Assembly: GCA_005784505.1 (NCBI GenBank)
Contig: VCAZ01000006.1
Coordinates: 10,176,724-10,240,723 of the forward strand
Reading direction: 5' to 3'
DNA length: 64,000 bases
Source: Bagarius yarrelli
Taxonomy: Eukaryota; Chordata; Actinopteri; Siluriformes; Sisoridae
Positions 53,759-63,764 of the stretch are shown here, in pieces; the first letter of the stretch is position 1, and the number at the start of each line of letters is the position of its first letter. Under the pieces are notes generated by a model. The model was not told where the DNA came from. It did no database searches and worked only from the letters and a program-made list of their open reading frames with translations. The position numbers were made by a program, and so were the translations under genes.

Positions 53759-54949
53759 CTATAGACATCATGCGAAATAATAAATACATATTACTCGTGG
53801 TATACCATCAAATAAATAAAATAGTAATTAACTATTTTAGTAACTTAGTTTTTACGTGTAGTGTTTAAAAAGAGTTCTCTGTTTATAATGTCTTCCGTGG
53901 AAGACATTAGGAATGGTATGATTATACTAGTTAAACAGTATAAAAGTATACTGTCGACTGTAAGCGCAATAAATCATACCGATAGAGGGCGCTGTTGACT
54001 AACATCAGTCAAAATGTAAAGAAAACCCCAAAAAACTCAGATATTTTGGTTGTTTGAGATAACTAACCAGTATGTATTGTAAAAAAATAGATTTTTATAT
54101 TTATATATTAACAAATCACTTCAAGTTAATTAAATTTGACTTTTTATTTTTGACTAGCATAACAATTAGCCTTAATCTTTTAGGCATAGATGAGACAAAA
54201 TAATATAAAGGAAATGATATGAAATATAATAATAATTACAATGATGAAATATAATAGTATAAATTATATGAAATATATATCATATCAATGTAAATATCTG
54301 TATGTAAAGACAATACAATGCTCATTACTAAACAGCAATAATAGACTTAATGTCAGAGCAACCCTAATTACTGCCTTAAAGCACAAAAGTTCTGTATTAA
54401 ACAACAGATTCTACAGTGTAAATTGAAAACTCTGAGCTGATCTACTGAAGAATATAATCTATGCGATCAACATATTATATTTGTTTAAAAGGTGAGACCA
54501 TAGTCATAGAGCTATTTTCCACATGGCTTGGTACCAGATTGTTTATATCATTACTAGTACCAGTAGTAAGGGTACTACCATTACTCTTGATACTATAATA
54601 AATTAACTTCCAGTGACAAACGCCTCTCTACAAATAATATAAATATAAAGGCATGTTTTATATTTGTGCTTTACGGTTTATATAATATTTCACATGTTAT
54701 CCTCAAAGTCTGTTTTGATTTTCCCCAGATTGTCCCTGGTTCTCCCGCCTCATACAAACATTTTAATAGTCTAAATGGCAACTTTAAATTGTGTGTAAAT
54801 GCACTAGCACTGTGTCTTATCCAAGGTGAATTCCTGGCTCAGTGGTTTAACGTTGGGCTCAGGATCCACTGTGATTCTTAACTGAATCTTCTTCATAGAT
54901 TAATAAAGATGAATGAATGACAAAGACCCGAGTAGATTCGCAGGCAGGG
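53759..54949. other. AT-rich intergenic stretch
   Basis: No gene or recognisable mobile element seen; only AT-rich sequence with short chance open frames. Confidence 0.6.
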
Positions 54950-55136
54950 ACCTTTCTGTGTGGAGTTTGCATGTTCTTCCCGTGCTTGCGTGGGTTTACT
55001 CTGGGTACTCTGGTTTCCTTCCACCGTCCAAAAACATGTATTTTAGGTTGATTGGTGATTCTAAATTGCCCATAAGAGTGAGTGTGAGTGTGTGTGGCCC
55101 TGTGATGGATACCCATCCTGCCTTTCGAAAATCTGT
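54950..55136 (+). mobile_element. Dispersed LINE/SINE 3' region (GTGTGGAGTTTGCATGTTCT family)
   Basis: TGGAGTTTGCATGTTCTTCC, CGTGGGTTTACTCTGGGTAC and TTGATTGGTGATTCTAAATT match a dispersed sequence found across vertebrate genomes, generally assigned to L2/CR1-type elements. It is directly followed by the gypsy fragment. Confidence 0.6.
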
Positions 55137-55139
55137 GTA

Positions 55140-56570
55140 AGGTAGGATCTAGTATGTCGCGGGCCTTACCCCAAGATTGTTCCTCTGGGCCGTAACCCTC
55201 TAAGTCCAACAGATACTCAAGGATGCCAGAATCTCGCACACTTGATAGGCCGGGGCCCCTTAACTTCAGTGGGATCCAGTGGCACAGACTGTTGAGGTTC
55301 AGGATTTTGGTCTGCGTAATGTGGCTTTAACAGGAAGACATAAAATGATGGCGAGATGCGGTATGTAGAAGGAAGTTGTAGCCAGTAAGTGACAGAGTTA
55401 ATTTGCTGTAAAATTTTGAATGGCCCCACATATCTGGGGGTCAGCTTTATACAGGGTAGACAGAGCCATAAATCTCTGGTTGACAGCCACACCAGTTGCC
55501 CCGGCTGATATTCAGGATGGGGACATCAGGACTGTTCTCTTGCACAGTAAGATACCTCCCAGCTCCTGATTGAGTCGTTCCACTTGGCCATTGGACTGTG
55601 GGTGGTATCTGGCAGTAAGGCTGAAGTTGATGTTGAGGTGTTTACAGAATTCTGTCCATAACCATGAGGTAAACTGTGGCCTGGATAACCGGCCCACCAG
55701 TAGACATTTTCGATAAGTTCTTGTGTACGTCTGATTTCCGGATAACCAGAGCTGATAGAAGTGTAAACCTATGACATTAACATGGAGTGCAGAATTCTGG
55801 GCATGTATACTTTGTTGGGCGGGCATAAAGCTGGTGGTGGGTCATTATGGTGTTCTGCTGAAATTTCCTCATCAATATCCCAGTGGGACCTAGAACAATT
55901 TGAGGGTTCAAGATGGACTCATGCATTTAGTCCCGGGGGTTGTGTCTGCGAAGCAGAGCGTCAGATTTGCTGTTTTTGGTTCCTGGTCAATACGTCACTG
56001 AGAACCGGAATTTAGTGAAAAACAGGGCCCATCAGGCTTGCCTCGAGTTCAGACGCTTGGCTGACTTAAGGTACTCTAGATTTTTGTGATTTGCAATAAC
56101 CAGAAATAGATAGGTGCTTCCCTCTAGCCATTGCCTCCACTCGGTGAGGGCTTCTTTGATAGCAAGAAGCTTCTTGTTACCCACATCATAATTTGGCTCT
56201 GCTGGGGTAAATTTACGCAAATAGGGGGGAGTGCCTTTGCCTGTGTGAGAAAACGGCCCCTACTCCACAGTCAGAGGCATCTACTTTTACAACAAATGGA
56301 AACGTAGGATCTGGATGTTACAAGATAGGAGCAGTCATGAATATTTCTTTGAGCAGACTGAAGGCTGTTATGGCTGTCCTCTGTCCACTGGAGCTTAGAG
56401 GGTTTACCCTTGAGCAGAGATGTGAGGGGTGCGGCTGTTAAGCTATAATTCCTGATAAACCAACGGTAGAAGTCTGCAAACGCCAAAAACCTCTGGAGCG
56501 CCTTGACTGTTTTCAGGAGGGGCCAGTCAGTAACAGCGTCCATCTTTCTTTTATCCATGGCTACTTATGA
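55140..56570 (-). mobile_element. Degenerate Ty3/gypsy retrotransposon fragment (pol, minus strand)
   Basis: Read on the minus strand from 56558: the end of the reverse transcriptase with connection motif (TVKALQRFLAFADFYRWFI, SLTAAPLTSLLKGK), then RNase H (ALTEWRQWLEGS at about 56130), then integrase C-terminal parts (ARYHPQSNGQVERLNQELG at about 55560-55620) and a chromo-like end (PRYVGPFKILQQIN at about 55430; ILEYLLDLEGYGPEEQSW at about 55190-55240). The parts lie in different frames with stops, and much of integrase is missing. No LTRs were identified. It is an inactive relic. Confidence 0.88.
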
Positions 56571-57620
56571 GCTGATATGGTAACCCAGGATCAAGATGGA
56601 TGGAATTCGAACAAGGCTGCTCCTGTAGCACTGTGAGCTGCACCTGGAATGGCTGTAAAGCGTGGTAGTCCACCGTACTACACGCACTAAACCTGGATCC
56701 GGAGGTGGTGAAGTATTCTGTTATAATGAAGTCGGAGAAGTATCCATCATGCAGGTAAAAGCTTTATTGGATAACGAGAAGCAGTTTGAAAAAGTAGTCA
56801 ATAACCAGGCAAAAGTCAGTACACAGTATTCCTCAGAAAATCAAACAGATGAAACCAAAACATGAGACAAACAGGCAGAGATCAAAAGCCTGAAAACCAA
56901 TCCACACATGAAACCGCTTGGTAAGTTGCATAGCACAAACAATACTTTGCAATACTTTGCCTAGCTTAAATAACTAGAAAACCAGAAGTGATACCTGAAG
57001 TAGAACTCTAGCACTAGTACTCTGGTGACAGCGACCTCTGGTGGTGGGAGGGCAGAATCGTTACAAAGACATTTATTAAGCTTGATATAATCTTTAATAA
57101 ATTAATGATCTTTTTATTTCTTGAAACACAGACATTGCTTGTGGTGGAATCTTATGACCCTCATGTGCCTTTGCAGAATCAGGAATAAATACAAGTACAA
57201 TTATATTTAATAAAAACTTTTAAATACTGGTGTGTTATTAGGGGTGCAGGGCCCTATTGTTTTCCTTGCCTTTCAGGGCTTGACCACTATTGAAATTGTT
57301 GGGGTCTTTCTGAATACATACACAGTTTTAGCACAGCACCACCTACTGATTTGTGTGTGATATTGAGGGTTGGAAATGTTTACCTATAGGTAAAAAAAAA
57401 GATGATTGAAAAAGATGAAATTTTTACACCCTTTTTAAGGTGCATTGGATAAATTCCATTATTGAATATAAAAAATAATAACTTTTGTACTAAAGCACTA
57501 TCAAATTTTATAGTATATTCAACAATCAATCAACTCTATCATTCCCTTGTATATATCAAAGCATTTCAAAAAACTAGTAAGGACCATCATTAAGGGCCAT
57601 AGTAAGGATCATCATTACCA
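56571..57620. other. Intergenic, probably further retroelement-derived sequence
   Basis: The first part (to about 57065) continues without a coding frame I can assign. It ends with GACAGCGACCTCTGGTGGTG, a motif often seen at the ends of fish retroelements. The remainder is AT-rich, with nothing named. Confidence 0.4.
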
Positions 57621-57780
57621 TACCTGGTCGGTAGGGGGCGGTAATGTACAATTACTCATTAAAGACAGTGAAGGAGAAGAAGACGCACAAACAAGGTGAA
57701 AAAGATTAGCTTTAATGGCGTTTCTGCTCATGTGGAGAGAAGCCGCCATCTTTGATGCCGTCGATTTTTGAAAAGTTGAG
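57620..57780 (+). promoter_or_regulatory. Possible promoter with a YY1-type motif
   Basis: GGTAGGGGGCGGTAATGTAC is followed by GAAGGAGAAGAAGACGC and then by GCCGCCATCTTTG (about 57744), the core of a YY1 site seen at mammalian and fish promoters. It lies upstream of the duplicated, splice-bordered segments at 59.0-62.9 kb. GGCGGTAATG...GAAGAAGAC is itself a dispersed teleost sequence, so a repeat origin is equally possible. Confidence 0.35.
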
Positions 57781-57879
57781 CACGTAAAGCTTTACTTCTA
57801 ATAAAACTTTTTTATTTAACGTTGGTTTTTCTCTAATATTGGCTGTGTGAAGAGGTTATAGTTTCTTATTTTGTTCTTT

Positions 57880-58305
57880 TAAACAGAGAAATGCCAAACA
57901 AACATACAGAATTTGTTAAAACTCTAATCTTTTTTTTGTGGATGTTTCCACAGGGGACGATAGCAAGTGTATAAAGCAAGTTAGTTTTTAAAAGCGTATT
58001 TCTAAAGGTGTACATTTGGTAAATTTGTCATTTAAAAGGTTCTTGTAAGTAAGTTGCTTTTTTTAAGCAATACTAATGACCAGTTTAAACTGTGTCGATT
58101 ACAGTTTTATTTACCAAACATACAGAACCTGTTAAAAAGCAAATCTTTAAGGTGTTTACATTTTTGAGAAACAGCTAATCATTTTTAAAAGTTTGCACAT
58201 TTTCGTGTGGCTGTTTTTACAGGAGAAGATGCCATATAAAGCAAATTACTTTTTCCCCTTATAATTTCTAAATGTGTAAATTCGGTAACTTGAAGCATAT
58301 TTTTG
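57880..58305 (+). repeat. Tandem pair of about 220-base diverged units
   Basis: CAAACATACAGAATTTGTTA (57898) recurs as CAAACATACAGAACCTGTTA (58117). The following T-rich tract, ACAGGGGACGATAGCAAGTG / ACAGGAGAAGATGCCATAT, and the GTAAATTTGTC / GTAAATTCGGT parts recur in the same order. Confidence 0.6.
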
Positions 58306-58387
58306 ATTTATTTTATTTAAAAAAAAGCATTATATTACATTACACTCAAAGCATTTGGCAGACTTGCAGCGTTACATTGCAGAGTTG

Positions 58388-58390
58388 TTG

Positions 58391-58420
<30 letters not shown>
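58388..58420. repeat. Poly(T) tract next to a SINE/MITE-family head
   Basis: About 31 T in a row, following CAAAGCATTTGGCAGACTTG (58347), which matches the head of the family at 23219. Confidence 0.8.
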
Positions 58421-58423
<3 letters not shown>

Positions 58424-58470
58424 AACTTGCATTATTTATTAATGTAAACAAATGAGGTTTATTTATAATG

Positions 58471-58575
58471 CCCGGTGGCTTGTCCGCGGGCCTTGCCCGG
58501 TGGCTTGTCCGCGGGCCTTGCCCGGTGGCTTGTCCGCGGGCCTTGCCCGGGCCTTGCCCGGTGGCTTGTCCGGTT
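58471..58575. repeat. GC-rich 25-base minisatellite
   Basis: The unit GCCCGGTGGCTTGTCCGCGG followed by GCCTT occurs three times, then a shortened unit (GCCCGGGCCTT) and a partial one. Its GC content is far above that of the surrounding sequence. Confidence 0.92.
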
Positions 58576-58769
58576 GTCTGTAAAGGTTGTTTTGTTTTCC
58601 TTGAAACATTTTTGAAAACAAAAATGTGACTTAATGACTTAACAGGTTCCTTTACCAAAGGTATTGACTTCACTAGGGTTCTTTACAAACAATGGTGGTT
58701 TATTTATAATAAGCTGCTTAAATAAGTTGGTGTTACAGAAGGTTTTTGTTTATTTTTTTATTTTATTTT

Positions 58770-58990
58770 TTTACACAAAGGGTTTGACTTTACCAAAAAG
58801 GTCTTCTTTTTACAAAGAAAGTTATTCTTTACCCAAAGGTGTTTACAAAAAGGGTTTTTGTCTGTTCTTTACCCAAAGGTGTTTACAAAAGGGTCTTGTT
58901 TTACAAAAAGGTTTTCTGTTCTTTACCCAAAGGTGTTTACAAAAAGGTTGTTCTTTACAAAAAGGTCTTTGTTTACAAAAAAGGTTTTGT
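58770..58990 (+). repeat. TTTACAAAAAGG minisatellite
   Basis: A 12-base motif and close variants occur about ten times. They are organised into at least three longer units beginning TTCTTTACCCAAAGGTGTTT (58834, 58866, 58918). A shorter related array lies at about 62045-62150. The Lys/Val/Phe-rich open frames across it are by-products of the repeat. Confidence 0.85.
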
Positions 58991-58998
58991 GTTCTTTT

Positions 58999-59760
58999 TA
59001 AGCGAACTGGTTTCTATGTATAAAATGTAAAATTGTAAGGGTGTTCATTATTCGTGTACTTTAACACCGGGTGTATTTGTGTGTTTTTTTTTACACAGAT
59101 GTTTTGGCACATTACTCACTCTGGCACTAATGGAAAGGTCTGAACATCAAGGTCCTTGTCTTCCAGCTCATCATTCACCTCCACATACCAATCAGTCTTT
59201 CCAGTATACCCAACAGTCCTGCAGGACCAATACACGAACCCCAGAGCTGCAGCAACACTGGGACTGAATGAGCTCCAAGTACATCCAGAACAAAACCAGA
59301 AACTAAAAGGGCACAAGGTAAAATTCACTTCTTTCCTTCTCAACTTGTATGTATGTTTCCTCTTCAGTTTCTTATGGTAAAATGTTCCTCTATGCAGCTT
59401 TTATGGCTTGAATTACTAATACTTGCACTTGTCTCAGGTTTCATATTAATCGTATAAGATACGATCATATACTTTCTGTAATCAGCCTATGTATTTTGCT
59501 TGTTTTTCAGATACTCATTGTTTGTGTTCATGCACAACAGTGTCACAAAGGTTCCAGGTGGCAGAAATGAAGTCAGCTCTCCCACTCAGGTAGGTGCTTT
59601 ATTTATCCTGCACTGTAACACCAATGCTAATATTCAGAACATGGCAGAATTTGTAAGTTCTAGCTTTATTGCAGATTGTTGTAGGTGAATATCCAGTAGC
59701 AACTTTTTGCTCAATTGCTGTTCACCAATCAGCTTTTAGCAAGAGACATTGAAATAGATG
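58999..59760 (+). repeat. Duplicated segment, copy A (with splice-like borders)
   Basis: Similar over its length to 62151-62890. It contains TAAAATGTAAAATTGTAAGG, ACACAG|ATGTTTTGGCAC (about 59099), a roughly 220-base block ending GGGCACAAG|GTAAAATTC (about 59319), then TTTTTCAG|ATACTCATTG (59510) and CACTCAG|GTAGGTGC (about 59590). Borders of AG and GT type are conserved between the copies, so the blocks may be exons of an unrecognised, possibly non-coding, transcript. No known protein is recognised in any frame. Confidence 0.7.
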
Positions 59761-59861
59761 GGCATGGTTAACGCCTCGCTAAAAATCACCAGCCTGATTT
59801 ACTGGGGCTCTTGTCTTCCAGTAGGACTGACATAGCAATTTAGTTTTTCTACAATTATATA

Positions 59862-60545
59862 CAGTGCCTTAAAGTATTCATCCATCTTGAACTTTTGTAC
59901 ATTTTGTCCCTTTACCTTCACAAAATTTAAATGTATTTAAGATTTTGTGTTGGACCAATACAAAGTAGCGCACAATTGTAAAGTGGAACGAAAATGATAC
60001 ATGGTTTTCAAAATTTTAAACAATAAACTGGTGTGCATTTGTATTTAGCCCCCTGCCTCAATACTTTGTCTAGACACTTTTCGCTGCAGTTAAAGCTGCA
60101 GGTCTTTTGGGGTATGTCTCTACCAGCTTTGCACATCTAGAGACTGACATTTTTGCCGGTTCTTCGTTGCAAAATAGCTCAAGCTCAGCCAGGTTGGACG
60201 AGGAGCGCTTTTAAAGTACTGCCACAGATGCTCAAGGGCATTTAGGTCTGGACTTTGACTGGGCCGTTCTAATACATAAATATTCTTTGATCCATTATAT
60301 TTGGCTGTATGTTTAGGGTCATTGTCTGGAAGGTAAATCTTCTTCCCAGTCTTAAGTCTTTTGCAGCCTCTGACAGGTTTACTTCCAGGATTGCCCTGTA
60401 TTTAGGGCAGTGTTACTTTTCTGCCACACATAGCGCTTTGCGTTTAGGCCAAAAAGTTCAAATTTGGTCACATCTTACCGGAGCACTTTCTTCCACACGT
60501 TTGCTGAGTCTCCTACATGTGGCAAACTGCAAACGGGATTCATGT

Positions 60546-60576
<31 letters not shown>

Positions 60577-61052
60577 CCCCCCCATAGCTTTCTTCTTGCC
60601 AATCTTCAATGAAAGCCAGATTTGTGAAGTACTTATCTTAGTTGTCTTGTGGATAGATTCTCCCACCTGAGCTGTGGACTTCTGCAGCTCCTCCAGAATG
60701 ACCATGGGCCTTTTGGCTGCTTCTCTGACCAGTGCTCTCCTTGCTCGGTCTGTCCGTTTAGGTGGACTGCCATGTCTTAGTAGGTTTGCAGTTGTGGCAA
60801 CTAATTAGGTAACTTCTGAAGGTAGTTGATTGCACTGGATTTTATTTAGGGGTATCCGAGTACAGGGGGCTAAACACAAATGCCACACTTTTCAGATTTT
60901 TATTTGCTTAAATTTTAAAAAAAACATGTATTTGTGTTCCACTTCACAATTATGTGCTACTTTGTGTAGGTCTATCGCTTAAATCTCAATAAGACATTTG
61001 TTGACAAAATGTGAAAAAGGTCAAGGGGTTTGCATACTTTTTCAATGCACTG
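59862..61052 (-). mobile_element. Tc1-like DNA transposon, internally deleted, flanked by TA
   Basis: The left end CAGTGCCTTAAAGTATTCAT and right end TTTGCATACTTTTTCAATGC, ACTG are inverted repeats, bounded by TA at 59860-59861 and 61053-61054. The inner part of each terminal repeat (GTAGCGCACAATTGTAAAGT / CACTTCACAATTATGTGCTA) also matches inversely, so the TIRs are about 200 bases. The interior holds, on the minus strand, the N-terminal DNA-binding part of a Tc1 transposase (about 60740-60600, AAKRPMVILEELQKS). The catalytic domain is deleted or broken, and a run of about 30 T followed by C (60548-60584) interrupts it. Inactive, about 1.2 kb instead of about 1.6 kb. Confidence 0.9.
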
Positions 61053-61660
61053 TATAAATTTCCCCAGATAACTTGAATCTCAATCATTCTTAAAAAATAT
61101 TTTTCCAAAATAAAGGTAAATTGAATAATAAAAAGTAAAATCACACCATAAAGTCTTCACTGTATCAATTAAGTACAATTAATCTTTGAAGATACAAAAG
61201 TGATTTTTTTTTTTTTTGTGTTTGAATGCTTTAAAATTGCTTGAAATGTATGTTACAGTAACAAACCTTAAAACTATGTGCAAATAAGAAACGTTCTCCT
61301 GAACTTTACAATTAAGCCATAAATCATGTGCTCTGAACTATGGGGCAGTCAATTGTAATCCCGATTTGACATTGCAAATCTTATATTGCGACTGTTGGAG
61401 TTGCAAACATTGCGGTGTTAAAGGAATATTTGGTGCATTCCTAGTAGAGCTAAATGTAAAATTTATGAAAATGTTTGTGCCTTTTATTTTTCCCTGAAAA
61501 CAATAGGAATGACCTGTAGGGGTGGGAATCTCTAGGTGCCTATGATTCCGGTTCAAAGGGCTGCGAAACAAATGTTTTTGACTAAATATAGTTTTTACAT
61601 AGGTTTATATGGATATTGTCTGTTAAATGAATAGATTGTAAATTTATTTTCTTTTTTTGC
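61053..61660. other. Intergenic, AT-rich
   Basis: Contains a decayed repeat tract at about 61331-61450 (GATTTGACATTGCAAATC, CATTGCGGTG) of the type also seen near 29592. No gene seen. Confidence 0.5.
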
Positions 61661-61663
61661 AGA

Positions 61664-61817
61664 TTGCTTCCTGTGTAAAAGTAAGAAGCAGTTAAAGTGA
61701 TCACTGCGCAGAACTGTCCCCAGCAAAACTGTTTCTCCTGAACAACCGTGCCCATCAACACGTCTACACGGGAGACCTCAAACTACTAAGCAGCGTCATC
61801 CACAAATGCAAACAGGT
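61664..61817 (+). other. Possible exon with an open frame at its 3' part
   Basis: The block is bounded by a strong acceptor (TTTCTTTTTTTGCAG, ending about 61663) and a donor (AAACAG|GTACATTT, about 61817). From about 61696 to the donor one frame is open (40 or so codons) and reads ELSPAKLFLLNNRAHQH, then VYTGDLKLLSSVIHKCK. An in-frame stop lies just upstream, so a start would have to be inside or the 5' part non-coding. I do not recognise the peptide. Confidence 0.35.
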
Positions 61818-62150
61818 ACATTTAGAATTTTGGACACCCGGTGTATAAATGGGTCTTGAAACAAAAATGTAAACAAATGGGTTGAAATGGGTACTAGTGG
61901 TATGTAAACAAAACGTTTAAACCATTGGTTACTTAATCAAAATAAGGTTTTATAAAAGGTGTATATGGTTTTTAAAATGACAGGTAAATGTGTTACTTTT
62001 TACCCTGAGAAAGTATTTTACAAACAACGGTGTTCTAAACGGTATTTACAAAAAGGTGTGTTTTGTGTTCTTTACTTTAACCAAGCGAAAGGCGGTCTTT
62101 ACCCAAAAACAAAAAAAAGGTGGTCTCTAACAAAAAAGGTTAGTTTTTTC

Positions 62151-62890
62151 AAGCAAACTGGTATAAAATGTAAAATTGTAAGGGTGTTCATTATTCGTGT
62201 ACTTAAACACCGGCTGTGTTTGTGTATTTTTACACAGGTGTTTTGGCACATCAGATCTTCAGTCTGCAGTCACTCTGAACATCAAGCTCCTCGTCTTTCA
62301 GCTGGTCGTTCACCTCCACAGACCACTCAGTCTTCCAGTACACTGATAAACAGTCCTGCAGGACCAACACACAAACCCCAGAGCTGCAGCAACACCGGAA
62401 CTGAATGAGCTCCAAGTACATCCAGAACAAGACCAGAAACTGAAAGGACAAAAGGTAAAAATCACTACTTTTCTTCTTGTTCAGTTTTTTCCTTTGTTTC
62501 TTCAAAATGTTCCTCATGCAGCTTTTATGGCTTTATTCCTTGTGTAATATTTCAACTTGTCTCAGGTTTCATAAAATGGTGTCGTATTAATTGTATAAAA
62601 TAAGAACTTGCTCTAATCAGCCTATGTATTGTTTTGTTTGTAGTTTTTCCAGATATTCATTGTTTGTGTTCTTGCAGGTGTCTACATAATTCACCGCTTT
62701 AGTCTGCTGTAACTCGCACAACAGTGTCGTGAAGGTTCCTGATGGCAGGAATAAGGACATCAGCTCATCTGTGTGTTTATGGTCGTGTCCCTGTCCATCT
62801 TCCACTTGGGTAGGTGCTTTTATTTGCTGTTAACCAACTGCTGTTAACCAATCAGTTTTTAGCAGGAGTGTTACAGGTTTAACCCTGACC
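62151..62890 (+). repeat. Duplicated segment, copy B (with splice-like borders)
   Basis: Counterpart of 58999-59760. ACACAG|GTGTTTTGGCAC (about 62239), a roughly 215-base block ending GGACAAAAG|GTAAAAATC (about 62455), TTTTTCCAG|ATATTCATTG (about 62652) and a longer third block ending CACTTGG|GTAGGTGC (about 62811). In one plus frame the first block is open to a TGA at about 62404; the same frame is open in copy A to a TGA at about 59267, but with frameshifts between the copies. Confidence 0.7.
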
Positions 62891-62907
62891 TACAATTGGC
62901 AATTGGT

Positions 62908-63140
62908 TCATTACATTTATGGCATTTTGCAGACGCCCTTATCCAGAGCGACTTACATTTTTTTTTTTTTTATAAATAAATACATAAATAAATACATAAA
63001 ATAATAAATGTCTTTGTCACTTATACTTTACACAGCACAGTAAAATTAATTTTTCGCATATCCCATCTTAGTAAGTTGGGGTCAGAGCGCAGGGTCAGCT
63101 ATAGTGCAGTGCCCCTGGAGCAGAAAGGGTTTAAGGTTTT
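62908..63140 (+). repeat. SINE/MITE-like repeat with simple-sequence insertions
   Basis: The head GCATTTTGCAGACGCCCTTA and TCCAGAGCGACTTACATT is followed by poly(T) and an ATAA-rich run, then AGTGCAGTGCCCCTGGAGCA, which belongs to the same family. The TA microsatellite at about 63146-63173 follows. Confidence 0.65.
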
Positions 63141-63177
<37 letters not shown>

Positions 63178-63369
63178 ATACATACACACCTCTTCTGAGT
63201 TAGGCTTCAGCAGATTCCCATGAGCCTGAATTAGGGAATAAGCGGGTATAAAAGCTTAATTAATTAATGTTTTGTTATTAATACATAGTGTCCATAAATC
63301 TGCAATGTTTAGTGATAATGGTAATGTTGCAATTATGTAAATTTTTTAATAAAAACCTTGCTCCTAGTT

Positions 63370-63764
63370 TTGGTCATGAAGGTATCAAAGCAAAAAAAAA
63401 TCTTTTTTTTTTTTCCCTTCCTTGTCTGTGGGTGTGACACAGAATGATGGTTAGGGTTTCAGCCAGCCCTCTGCTCTGTAAACCTCCTCCTCTGACTGCT
63501 GGAAGGAAAAGAGGGGGAGGGAGACCAAGTTTTTCAGCTGCCACAGAGGAAACGGAAGGGACGAAACAGAAAACTAATTTCAAATCTTCAAGTCTATACT
63601 TAAGCATCGCAGACTGGGATCATTATCCTCCTTTTCTGAATCGAATCCAGATTACTTCTGTTTTGTAAATCTTTGTTTCTAATCTTCAGTCGTTTCTGTG
63701 GTTGCGGGGGGAAAAAAGCCTCCACCCTAAAGAAGAAGAAAGACAGCTAATCCACTGTGAGGAG
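63370..63764 (+). promoter_or_regulatory. marveld1 upstream region and 5' UTR
   Basis: GA/CT-rich sequence from about 63405, with CCTCCTCCTC near 63483 and GGAAAAGAGGGGGAGGGAGA near 63503. This is purine-rich and of higher GC than the repeats before it, as in a TATA-less promoter. The start site is not defined. Confidence 0.35.

Noticed and set aside
58664..59030. Lys/Val/Phe-rich open frames of 63-119 codons
   Set aside because: Translation of the TTTACAAAAAGG minisatellite; repeating peptide without other support.
59116..59343. Minus-strand frames in the two duplicated segments sharing VEVND and LDVQ
   Set aside because: Similarity reflects DNA duplication; the frames are broken by shifts elsewhere and have no start or splice support on that strand.
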